This document shows, piece by piece, positions 56,847 to 64,000 of a stretch of 64,000 nucleotides of DNA. The translations under genes were made by a program, and so were the position numbers. Source of the stretch: an uncultured Hyphomicrobiales bacterium (GTDB lineage: Bacteria; Pseudomonadota; Alphaproteobacteria; Rhizobiales; Devosiaceae); contig CAIMLX010000105.1 of assembly GCA_903842455.1 (NCBI GenBank), positions 32,118 through 96,117 of the forward strand, in the 5' to 3' direction. How positions within the stretch are numbered: the stretch's first letter is position 1; every line of letters begins with the position of its first letter. Below the pieces are notes generated by a model. That model saw nothing but the letters and a program-made list of their open reading frames with translations. It was not told where the DNA came from and ran no database searches.

Positions 56847-56867
56847 GTAACTGTGTATGTTACATGA
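56843..56867. promoter_or_regulatory. Perfect inverted repeat over the Rrf2 start codon, probable operator
   Basis: TCATGTAAC (56843-56851), a 7-base spacer, then GTTACATGA (56859-56867). The arms are exact reverse complements and the left one includes the start codon. The AT-rich palindrome stands out from GC-rich surroundings and is placed just where an autoregulator would bind. Confidence 0.75.
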
Positions 56868-57019
56868 TGGAGCAGAGGTCAAGCGTGCTCTTCCAGTGCC
56901 GGCCCACGCCGACCCGGGGGCTTGCTCCGAGAGCCGTCCCGCAAAAGCGAAATAATTCGCAAAGTCCTCTTGAGCCGATCCCTGCGTCATACCTTAGCTT
57001 GGCTTGCAAGGAGCTTCGG

Positions 57020-58105
57020 ATGTCCGACCGTTTTCAGCATGAGGCATGGCTGACCGCAGCCGAATGCGCGCGCCGCATCGGGTTGAGCGTGCGCACGCTG
57101 CGCCTCTACGAAGACCATGGATTGATCACGCCGCGGCGCACCGCCACGCAATGGCGGCTCTATGGCGCCGTCGACCTTGCCCGGCTGAACGAAGTGCTCG
57201 CCCTCAAGCACCTCGGGCTCAGCCTCTCGACCATCGCCGACCTCCTGCAGGGCAGGGCCACCGACTTCGGCCGGATGCTCGCCATGCAGCACGAGGCGCT
57301 GCAGGGCGAGCGCAAACGGGCGGATCGCGGCCTTGCCATGATCGAACGGCTGAACAAGACGGTAGCCGCCGGTGGCGCGCTCTCGATCAATGACCTGACA
57401 GAACTGGCAAAGGAGGCCAACATGGCCGAACCCACCACCGACGCGGTTGCCTGGCGCCGCTACGAGCAGAGCCGGCCAAGGACGGAAGTCGCGATCGACA
57501 CGTCGCTCTATCGCGACTATGCCGGCCACTATCAGCTCGACCAGGGCCCGTTCTACGTCGTCTCCACCCGGGACGGGCGGCTGTTCACGCGGGTCGTCGG
57601 GCAGGCCGACATCGAGATCTTCCCCGAGGGCGAGACGCAGTTCTTCATGAAGACGCTGCCGGTTCAGGTGACGTTTGTCCGGGATGCGCAAGGCGAGGTG
57701 AGCAGCCTCGTCCACCATCAGAACGGCGCGGAAATCCGCGCGGTGCGCGTGCCGGCAGACCTCGTCGAAAAGGCCGAGGCGGAGCTGCAGCAGCGCATCA
57801 GGGAAAAACTCCCGGCGCCCGGCAGCGAGACCATCATGCGCCGGGTCATTGCCGAGCACATCCGCGGCGAGCCCGATTTCGACGGCATGTCACCCCAGCT
57901 TGCGGAGTTGGCGCGGGCACAATCGGAGACAGTCCAGGCGAGCCTCGCTCAGGCGGGCGCCCTCAAGAGCGTGTCGTTCAGGGGCGTCGCGCAAAGTGGC
58001 TTCGACGTCTACGACGTCCGCTTTGAAAATGCCGACATGGAGTGGGGCCTCGCCCTTGCCCCCGACGGCAAGATCGGCGGCCTCTACCTCCGACCCTCGC
58101 CATAG
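57020..58105 (+). CDS. MerR family regulator with large C-terminal domain
   Basis: A 361-residue one-component regulator. The MerR DNA-binding domain is at about residues 10-80 (GLSVRTLRLYEDHGLITPRR, QWRLYGAVDLARL), followed by a helical dimerisation stretch to about 140. The rest (from about 155: YRDYAGHYQLDQGPFYVVSTRDGRLFTRVVGQADIEIFPEGETQFF) resembles the DUF3471-type beta-rich domain found after beta-lactamase domains, then a C-terminal part I do not recognise. This may be a ligand-binding sensor. The start ATG 57020 has AAGGAG 6 bases upstream. It is divergent from the Rrf2 operon. Confidence 0.82.
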   Translation: MSDRFQHEAWLTAAECARRIGLSVRTLRLYEDHGLITPRRTATQWRLYGAVDLARLNEVLALKHLGLSLSTIADLLQGRATDFGRMLAMQHEALQGERKRADRGLAMIERLNKTVAAGGALSINDLTELAKEANMAEPTTDAVAWRRYEQSRPRTEVAIDTSLYRDYAGHYQLDQGPFYVVSTRDGRLFTRVVGQADIEIFPEGETQFFMKTLPVQVTFVRDAQGEVSSLVHHQNGAEIRAVRVPADLVEKAEAELQQRIREKLPAPGSETIMRRVIAEHIRGEPDFDGMSPQLAELARAQSETVQASLAQAGALKSVSFRGVAQSGFDVYDVRFENADMEWGLALAPDGKIGGLYLRPSP

Positions 58106-58136
58106 TCGAAACGCCGCACACCGGAACGCGCTGCGG

Positions 58137-58484
58137 CTAAAGCTCCACGTCCTCGCCCTCTCGCCGCTTCCGTTCGCGATCGGTAAGCGAATTGATACGG
58201 GTTCGGAGCGCTTTCAGCTGCCGTTCCTGCCGTTGCACCGTGTCCTTGAGTTGCCGGATGCGGGCCTCGGCGGCGTCGGCCTGGTCGACGTCCCAGTCGC
58301 GGACCTTGCGCACCACGACGCGCTCCGGCATCGGAGGGCTGAGCACGTCCTCCCAGTTCAGCCCCAGCGACTCCAGCAGCCGGCTGGCCGCCAGCGCCGC
58401 CGCGGCCCGCTCGCCCACCTGGTCCGAGTTCAGCAGCCGCAGGATGCGGATCAGTCGTTCCTTGTCGCGCGGGTCGATCGCCAT
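58137..58484 (-). CDS. Conserved-looking hypothetical protein with C-terminal coiled coil
   Basis: A 115-residue protein. The N-terminal half (KERLIRILRLLNSDQVGERAAAALAASRLLESLGLNWEDVL) looks helical and faintly like DUF2786; the C-terminal half is a charged coiled coil (IRQLKDTVQRQERQLKALRTRINSL). No catalytic residues are recognised. The start is ATG 58484. It stands alone between the MerR gene and the PEP mutase family gene. Confidence 0.6.
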   Translation of the reverse strand: MAIDPRDKERLIRILRLLNSDQVGERAAAALAASRLLESLGLNWEDVLSPPMPERVVVRKVRDWDVDQADAAEARIRQLKDTVQRQERQLKALRTRINSLTDRERKRREGEDVEL

Positions 58485-58525
58485 GACGAAAAGGCGTAAC
58501 CGGCCCGGCCGCCGAAATCCATAAC

Positions 58526-59359
58526 CTATGCGTTCCGGGCGATCCTCGGCGCCATCGCTGCCGCTACCTCAGCCGAGGTGATCGCCCTGTCGAGATAGCT
58601 CGTCGTTCCCGGTCCGAGCAGCTCCAGCGCCGCGTCGCGCAAGCCGGTCAGCGCCGCCCGCGCGAACGACGAACCCGTACTGACCCGCTTCACCCCGGCA
58701 TCCGCCAGCTGGTCGAGCGTGTAGGGCGTGTGCTTCGCCCCCAGCACCACGTTGACGGGCCTGCTCACCGCCGCACACACCGTGCGGATCGCCTCGAGGT
58801 CTGGCAGGCCCGGCGCGAACAGCACGTCGGCTCCCGCCGCCTCGAACGCCTGCAATCGCCGGATCGTGTCGTCGAGGTTAGCCCGCCCGTGCAAGAAATT
58901 CTCGGCCCGCGCCACGAACGTGAACGGGAAGGGCAGGGCCCGCGCCGCCTCCACCGCCGCGGCTACCCGCTCCACCGCATGCTCGAACCCATATATCGGA
59001 TCGTCCGGTCGCCCGGTCGCGTCCTCGATCGAGCCGCCGACCAGCCCAACTTCGGCCGCCCGCGTGATCGTCACCGCTGCGTCCTCCGGCGCATCGCCGT
59101 AGCCATTCTCGAGGTCGGCCGCGACCGGCAGGTCCACCGCCGCGATGATATCGGCGGCGTTCTTCAGCGCCTCCTCGCGCGAGACCGACATGTCCTGCCG
59201 GCCGAGCGCATAGGCGAGCCCGGCGCTGGTCGTCGTCAGCGCAGCGAAACCGAGGCTCGCCAGCAGCCGCGCCGTCCCCGCGTCCCACGGGTTGGGGATC
59301 ACGAACAGCGGCCCCGCGTGCATCGCCCTGAACCGCTGCGCCTTCTCGAACTGATCCAT
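58526..59359 (-). CDS. Isocitrate lyase/PEP mutase family protein
   Basis: A 277-residue TIM-barrel enzyme of the PEP mutase/isocitrate lyase superfamily. Landmarks are IPNPWDAGTARLLASLGFAALTTTSAG at the N-terminus, the metal-binding VAADLENGYG, SIEDATG, and FTFVARAENFL. The classic isocitrate lyase KKCGH motif is absent. Members include oxaloacetate decarboxylases, carboxyphosphonoenolpyruvate mutases and methylisocitrate lyases; substrate here is uncertain. The start ATG 59359 has GGAGGAG upstream. Confidence 0.85.
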   Translation of the reverse strand: MDQFEKAQRFRAMHAGPLFVIPNPWDAGTARLLASLGFAALTTTSAGLAYALGRQDMSVSREEALKNAADIIAAVDLPVAADLENGYGDAPEDAAVTITRAAEVGLVGGSIEDATGRPDDPIYGFEHAVERVAAAVEAARALPFPFTFVARAENFLHGRANLDDTIRRLQAFEAAGADVLFAPGLPDLEAIRTVCAAVSRPVNVVLGAKHTPYTLDQLADAGVKRVSTGSSFARAALTGLRDAALELLGPGTTSYLDRAITSAEVAAAMAPRIARNA

Positions 59360-59488
59360 GCCCCGCTCCTCCACCCGCAACCCGCCGGCTCGCTGGGGCC
59401 TTCGATCGAACGCCCGACCCGGTGCTCCGCAGCGACCTGCTGGATCCCACCCGCGTTAACCACATGTTGGTAGCGCCACCGATGCGAC

Positions 59489-59517
59489 TCGACAAGAACA
59501 AAAATGGAACATACAAG
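59489..59517 (+). promoter_or_regulatory. Predicted SOS promoter with LexA box (GAAC-N7-GAAC)
   Basis: A LexA box of the alphaproteobacterial type, GAAC-AAAAATG-GAAC, occupies 59496-59510. It lies between a -35-like TCGACA (59489-59494) and, with 17-base spacing, a -10-like TACAAG (59512-59517). A further GAAC at 59517 and GAAA at 59527 continue the series at 10-base spacing. LexA bound here would block the promoter of the tiny gene just downstream. Confidence 0.7.
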
Positions 59518-59544
59518 AACATACACGAAACAAAGGAGGTTCTG

Positions 59545-59643
59545 ATGCTCACTTTCCTCAAGGACGCGCTGGCTTTCATCACCATTGCCGGCTTTTCGGT
59601 CGCCTCGCTCAGCTGGATGGATATCGCTGCCCGACTCGTGTGA
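59545..59643 (+). CDS. Tiny membrane protein, predicted SOS-induced (SidA-like by design)
   Basis: A 32-residue peptide (MLTFLKDALAFITIAG then FSVASLSWMDIAARLV) with one hydrophobic helix of about 20 residues. The ATG at 59545 is preceded by an excellent AAGGAGGT 5 bases upstream, stronger than most genes in the window. A LexA box lies 35 bases upstream of the start. Caulobacter SidA, a 29-residue inner-membrane inhibitor of cell division induced by SOS, has the same size and set-up. Homology is not shown here. dnaE starts 61 bases downstream; the tiny gene could be its leader gene. Confidence 0.7.
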   Translation: MLTFLKDALAFITIAGFSVASLSWMDIAARLV

Positions 59644-59704
59644 GGGCTGTGGATTGCGGGCCGAGTCCATGGCCCCGTCCACCCTTCGCGAGTAGGAAGA
59701 AGCA

Positions 59705-62700
59705 ATGGCTGGCCCCGGCTTCATTCATCTGCACGTTCATTCGGCGTATTCCCTGCTCGAGGGCGCGCTGCAACTGGGCAAGCTGCTCGACCTCGCCAAG
59801 GCCGACAAGCAGCCGGCGCTGGGCATCGCCGACAGCAACAACCTGTTCGGCGCGCTCGAGTTCTCCGAAAAGGCGGCCGGCAAGGGCATCCAGCCGCTGA
59901 TCGGCGTCGAGCTCATCCTCGACTTCTCCGCGGTCGAGGACAGCACCGACCGCATGCAGGAGCGCGGCCACGGCTCCCGCGACCGCTTCGGCAAGGGCGG
60001 CGTGGTGCTGATCGCGCAAAACGCCGACGGTTTCCGCAACCTCTCCGGCCTCGTCAGCCGCGCCCATCTCGAGGGCGAAAACGGCCGTGCCGCCGGCATG
60101 CTGCCCTGGCTGACACGCGAGAACCTGGAGGGCATCATCTGCCTGTCCGGTGGCCCCGAAGGCGCCATCGACCCCTACTTCGCGGCCAACATGGACGCTG
60201 TGGCCGAGAGCCGCCTCGAGCGCCTTGCCGGCCTGTTCGGCGACCGCTTCTACCTCGAGCTGCAGCGCCACGGCCGCGAGGTCGAGCTCGCCAACGAGGC
60301 CAAGCTCATCGATTTCGCCTATCGCCGCGGCATCCCGCTCGTTGCCACCAACGAGCCGTTCTATCCCGCGCCGAAGGATCACGAGGCCCACGACGCGCTG
60401 TTCGCCATCGCCGGCGGCACCGTCGTGGCGCAGACCGAGCGGCGAAAACTCTCCGACCAGCACTATTTCAAGACCCGCGACGAGATGGTGCAGCTCTTCG
60501 CCGATCTGCCCGAAGCGCTCGAGTCCACCATCGAAATCGCGCAACGCGTCAGTTACCGGCCCAAGAAGCGCGATCCCGTGCTGCCGACTTTCGCGGCCGA
60601 GCCCGGCCAGACCCCGGAGGAAGCCTTCGCCGCCGAGGCGATGGCCCTCGCCGACATGGCCCGTACCGGCCTCGAACGCCGCCTCGCCGAGATCGGCCCC
60701 GGCCCCGGCAAGACTGTCGAGACCTATCGCGAGCGGCTGGAATACGAGCTCGGCATCATCGAGCGCATGAAATATCCCGGCTACTTCCTCATCGTCGCCG
60801 ATTTCATCCAGTGGGCCAAGGCGCAGGATATCCCCGTCGGCCCCGGCCGCGGCTCGGGTGCCGGCTCGTTGGTCGCCTACGCCACCACCATCACCGACCT
60901 CGACCCCCTCCGCTACAACCTACTGTTCGAGCGCTTCCTCAATCCCGAGCGCGTCTCGATGCCCGACTTCGACATCGATTTCTGCCAGGACCGGCGCGAG
61001 GAGGTGATCCGCTACGTCCAGCGCAAATACGGCGAAGCGCAGGTCGCGCAGATCATCACCTTCGGTACCCTCCAGGCCCGCGCCGTGCTGCGCGACGTCG
61101 GCCGCGTGCTGCAGATGCCCTACGGCCAGGTCGATCGCATTGCCAAGCTGGTGCCCGCCAACCCGGCCGACCCGTGGACGCTCGAACGGTCGTTGAAGGA
61201 AGTGCCGCAGCTGCGGCAGATGGCCGACGAGGACGAGCAGGTCGGCGAACTGCTCGCCATCGGCCAGAAGCTCGAAGGCCTGTTCCGCCACGCCTCCACC
61301 CACGCCGCCGGCATCGTCATCGGCGACCGCCCGCTGCAGGAGCTGGCGCCGCTCTACCGCGACCCGCGCTCCGACATGCCGGTCAGCCAGTACAACATGA
61401 AGTGGTCGGAATCGGCCGGCCTCGTGAAGTTCGACTTCCTCGGGCTGAAGACGCTGACCACCATCAAGCGCGCCGTCGACATGATCAATCGCGGCGGCGA
61501 CGGCAAATTCCGCATCGAGGATATCCCGCTCGACGACGCGCCCACCTACAAGCTCTACGCCATCGGTGACACCGCCGGCGTGTTCCAGGTGGAAGGCGCC
61601 GGCATGCGGCGGGCGCTCGTCGACATGAAGCCCGACCGCTTCGAGGATATCATCGCGCTCGTGGCGCTCTATCGACCCGGCCCGATGGAGAACATCCCGC
61701 TGTTCAACGCCCGTAAGCGCGGCGACGAGGATATCGAATACCCGCATCCGGCGCTCGGCGAAGTGCTGAACGAAACCTACGGCATCATCGTCTATCAGGA
61801 GCAGGTGATGCAGATCGCCCAGATCCTGTCCGGCTACTCGCTCGGCGAAGCCGATATGCTGCGCCGCGCCATGGGCAAGAAGATCAAGTCCGAGATGGAT
61901 GCGCAGCGCGCCCGGTTCCAGGAAGGTTGCGAGCGCTACGGGCTTAAGCGCGGCCTCGCCGACACCATTTTCGACCTGCTCGCCAAGTTCGCCAACTACG
62001 GCTTCAACAAGTCGCACGCTGCGACCTATGCGCTCGTCAGCTACCAGACCGCCTACCTCAAGCAGCACTATCCGCACGAGTTCTTCGCCGCGACCATGAC
62101 GCTCGACATGGGCAACACCGACAAGCTCAACGAATTCCGCCAGGATGCCAAGCGCCACGGCATCGAGGTCGTGCCGCCCTGCGTCAACCGCTCCGATGCG
62201 GTGTTCAACACCCATGACGGCAAGGTGTTCTACGCCATCGGCGCGGTGAAGGGCGTCGGCATGGCCGTCGCCGAGCACATCGTCGAAGCGCGAGCAGGGC
62301 GCCCGTTCCGGGATCTGGGCGATTTCGCCACCCGCGTCGATGCCCGCATCATGAACCGCCGCACCCTCGAGGCGCTGATCAATGCCGGTGCCTTCGATCA
62401 ACTGGTGCCGCGCCGCGAGCAGGCGTTCGCCGCCATCGACGCCATCGTCGCCACGGCCCAGCGCACCAATGCCAACGCTGCCGACGGCATCACCGACATG
62501 TTCGCGTCGGCCGAGCCCGAGCCGATCAAGCTCAATCAAGCCGTAACCAACTGGCTACCGGCCGAGCGCCTCGAGCGCGAGCACGGGGCGATCGGCTTTC
62601 ACCTGTCGGGCCACCCGCTCGACCAGTATGCCGACCTGTTCGACCGGTTGCGCGTGACCCCCTGGGTCGATTTCGAACACGCCGTGAAGGAAGCCGGGGC

Positions 62701-63181
62701 CCGCGCCGGCCGCCTCGCCGGCACCATCGGCTCGCGCAACGACCGGCGGACCAAGAAGGGCAACCCGATGTGCATCCTCACCGTCTCCGATGCGTCGGGC
62801 GGCTACGAGGTCATCGCCTTCTCCGAGCAGCTCAGCCAGTATTCGGACGTGCTGCAGCCGGGAGCCAGCGTCGTTCTCAACGTCCAGGCGGACGAGCGCC
62901 CCGACGGGATCAGCATTCGCCTCGACTCGGCCGAGCCGATCGCCGCCCTCGCCGAAAAAGTCGGCAAGCGGCTCGTGGTCTTCACCGACAACGAGAAGTG
63001 CCTCGCCCCCATCCGCACCCAGCTCAAGCTGGGCGGCGAGGGCCTCGTCAGCTTCATCGTCATCCGCGACGCGGGGCTGAAGGAATACGAGATCGAGCTC
63101 AAGGGCAAATACCGCCTGACACCGGAGCTCACGGGCTCGATCAAGGCCATGGACGGCGTGGTGGATGCCCGGTTGAGCTGA
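59705..63181 (+). CDS. dnaE: DNA polymerase III alpha subunit
   Basis: The replicative polymerase catalytic subunit, 1158 residues, normal length for DnaE1. The N-terminal PHP domain starts FIHLHVHSAYSLLEGALQ. The polymerase palm has GPGRGSGAGSLVAYA and MPDFDIDFCQDRR with the catalytic aspartates. Helix-hairpin-helix and OB-fold regions follow, and the C-terminal part binds tau. It is DnaE1 rather than the SOS error-prone DnaE2, judged by length and start. The gene start is ATG 59705, weakly preceded by AGGAAGAA. Many relatives have it directly after lolD; here it is not. Confidence 0.96.
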   Translation: MAGPGFIHLHVHSAYSLLEGALQLGKLLDLAKADKQPALGIADSNNLFGALEFSEKAAGKGIQPLIGVELILDFSAVEDSTDRMQERGHGSRDRFGKGGVVLIAQNADGFRNLSGLVSRAHLEGENGRAAGMLPWLTRENLEGIICLSGGPEGAIDPYFAANMDAVAESRLERLAGLFGDRFYLELQRHGREVELANEAKLIDFAYRRGIPLVATNEPFYPAPKDHEAHDALFAIAGGTVVAQTERRKLSDQHYFKTRDEMVQLFADLPEALESTIEIAQRVSYRPKKRDPVLPTFAAEPGQTPEEAFAAEAMALADMARTGLERRLAEIGPGPGKTVETYRERLEYELGIIERMKYPGYFLIVADFIQWAKAQDIPVGPGRGSGAGSLVAYATTITDLDPLRYNLLFERFLNPERVSMPDFDIDFCQDRREEVIRYVQRKYGEAQVAQIITFGTLQARAVLRDVGRVLQMPYGQVDRIAKLVPANPADPWTLERSLKEVPQLRQMADEDEQVGELLAIGQKLEGLFRHASTHAAGIVIGDRPLQELAPLYRDPRSDMPVSQYNMKWSESAGLVKFDFLGLKTLTTIKRAVDMINRGGDGKFRIEDIPLDDAPTYKLYAIGDTAGVFQVEGAGMRRALVDMKPDRFEDIIALVALYRPGPMENIPLFNARKRGDEDIEYPHPALGEVLNETYGIIVYQEQVMQIAQILSGYSLGEADMLRRAMGKKIKSEMDAQRARFQEGCERYGLKRGLADTIFDLLAKFANYGFNKSHAATYALVSYQTAYLKQHYPHEFFAATMTLDMGNTDKLNEFRQDAKRHGIEVVPPCVNRSDAVFNTHDGKVFYAIGAVKGVGMAVAEHIVEARAGRPFRDLGDFATRVDARIMNRRTLEALINAGAFDQLVPRREQAFAAIDAIVATAQRTNANAADGITDMFASAEPEPIKLNQAVTNWLPAERLEREHGAIGFHLSGHPLDQYADLFDRLRVTPWVDFEHAVKEAGARAGRLAGTIGSRNDRRTKKGNPMCILTVSDASGGYEVIAFSEQLSQYSDVLQPGASVVLNVQADERPDGISIRLDSAEPIAALAEKVGKRLVVFTDNEKCLAPIRTQLKLGGEGLVSFIVIRDAGLKEYEIELKGKYRLTPELTGSIKAMDGVVDARLS

Positions 63182-63561
63182 TGCTTGGCCACCTTTCCAT
63201 CTGCGTCCGCGACCTCCCGGCAGCCACCCGCTTCTATGATGCCGTGCTGGCTCCGATCGGTTGGATTCGGGTGTGGACCGGCGCCAATGGCCTCGGCTAC
63301 GGCCCGCCGGGCGGCGATGAGAAGCTGAACGTCTTCGTCCATGCCGATGCCCACCCGCCAGGCCCGGGCTTCCACCTTTGTTTCAACGCCCGCTCGGATG
63401 CCGAGGTTGACGCCTTCCACGCCGCTGCCCGCGCCAACGGCGGCACCGACAACGGCGCCCCGGGCCTACGTCCCCACTACGGTCCGGACTACTATGCCGC
63501 GTTCGTCGTCGACCCCGAGGGGTGGAAGCTCGAGGCACTGCACAAGGCGAGTTGGGACTGA
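63181..63561 (+). CDS. VOC family (glyoxalase/dioxygenase fold) protein
   Basis: A 126-residue single-domain VOC protein: MLGHLSICVRDLPAATRFYDAVLAPIGW at the N-terminus and YYAAFVVDPEGWKLEALHK at the C-terminus, with metal-ligand-like His in LGHLSI and Glu in LEALH. The ATG overlaps the dnaE stop (TGATG), so it is translated after dnaE. The substrate is unknown; this subgroup is often annotated as glyoxalase/bleomycin-resistance-like. Confidence 0.87.
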   Translation: MLGHLSICVRDLPAATRFYDAVLAPIGWIRVWTGANGLGYGPPGGDEKLNVFVHADAHPPGPGFHLCFNARSDAEVDAFHAAARANGGTDNGAPGLRPHYGPDYYAAFVVDPEGWKLEALHKASWD

Positions 63562-63619
63562 GGGCCGTACATCGAGGCCACGGCGGGCAGCGCCCGACCC
63601 CTTCGCGGTCCAAGCCCCA

Positions 63620-63812
63620 TCGCCTCCTCCCCCTCGGCGGGGGAGGGTAGCGCAGCCTGGCGGCTTGCCCGCCTTGGCGAAGCTGGGGAGAGGGGGGCAG
63701 CGCCGGTCGTGAGCTACTGCCCAAACCACCCGCTTACCCCTCTCCCTGGTTCCGCTAACTCGCTCACGCTCGCAAGCTCCACCACCCTCCCCCACCAGGG
63801 GGGAGGAGACGT
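63620..63812. repeat. Inverted pair of GC-rich palindromic repeat units
   Basis: The last 439 bases of the window contain no credible gene. This block is the same inverted pair as at 37734-37904: hairpin CTCCCCCTCGGCGGGGGAG then GTAGCG...GAGAGGGG on the left, and CCCCTCTCCCTGG...CCCTCCCCCACCAGGGGGGAG on the right. The outer CGCCTCC and GGAGGAGACG ends also match. From 63813 to 64000 I see nothing recognisable. Confidence 0.78.
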
Positions 63813-64000
63813 CGTTGCCTGCCCGGCCCTCAAGGAAATTTCGGAAAGTTATCCCCGCGCCCCAACCCCATGCGATTCTCTCCCCCGTCCCGCGCACCGA
63901 AGCGAGATCATGACGAGTGGTTGGTGCGGGGGAGGTTGGGTGGCTCGGGAGTCGTTCCGGGCCAGGCCGAAAGTACCTCGGCATGGGCCAGTTCGCTGGC

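Noticed and set aside
63466..63984. 172-codon frame at the right end, minus strand
   Set aside because: It runs through the palindromic repeat block and the end of the VOC gene; no support as a protein.

Overview
The window is GC-rich, dense bacterial chromosome with no phage, insertion sequence, integrase or CRISPR array that I can see. Several markers point to an alphaproteobacterium of the order Hyphomicrobiales, most likely Devosia or a close relative: a short alphaproteobacterial ProS, the metC-aapJQMP general amino-acid transporter, PopZ beside valS, a complex I accessory subunit of mitochondrial type, an alphaproteobacterial-style LexA box (GAAC-N7-GAAC) and clusters of GC-rich palindromic repeats typical of this order. 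The genus is inferred from gene content, not proven.

Layout. 0-4.6 kb: the end of proS, two tandem Lol lipoprotein-release permeases and the ATPase lolD, all overlapping. 4.8-8.3 kb: a sugar isomerase/oxidoreductase pair, a TraB/GumN protein and a complex I subunit. 8.5-11.7 kb: an M24 peptidase, tRNA-Pro, a PAP2 phosphatase and metC. 11.9-17.3 kb: the aap operon followed by a second, orphan binding protein whose ribosome binding site lies in a hairpin. 17.5-24.2 kb: cysK-alaX, photolyase and the sulfate-activation genes cysD-cysNC. 24.2-29.2 kb: an unusual periplasmic protein (peptidoglycan-binding, ClpP-like and SPOR domains), then a cytochrome bd operon in which cydA carries a frame-disrupting internal deletion. 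29.3-33.4 kb: tRNA-Asn, mobA, tRNA-Cys, a Pcm-family protein, tolC and popZ. 33.8-40.4 kb: valS, zntB, thrS and a cupin. 40.5-47.6 kb, all on the minus strand: a PilZ protein, a class III cyclase with TolB-like and TPR parts, a PAS-GGDEF-EAL protein and an ECF sigma factor with two YCII proteins. 47.7-53.8 kb: prfB with its programmed frameshift, nadK, DUF2336, a lytic transglycosylase, a nitroreductase and a secreted repeat protein. 53.8-58.5 kb: an Rrf2-controlled flavoprotein-xdhC-mocA set and a divergent MerR regulator. 58.5-63.6 kb: a PEP mutase family enzyme, a tiny predicted SOS-controlled membrane protein, dnaE and a VOC protein.

The most interesting items are: a 32-codon membrane peptide behind a LexA box placed between -35 and -10 elements, just upstream of dnaE, resembling in design the SOS division inhibitor SidA of Caulobacter; the hairpin that covers the Shine-Dalgarno of the orphan AapJ paralogue; the PG-binding/ClpP-like/SPOR fusion; a perfect palindrome over the start codon of the Rrf2 repressor gene; and the broken cydA. 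Much of the rest is core metabolism and translation.
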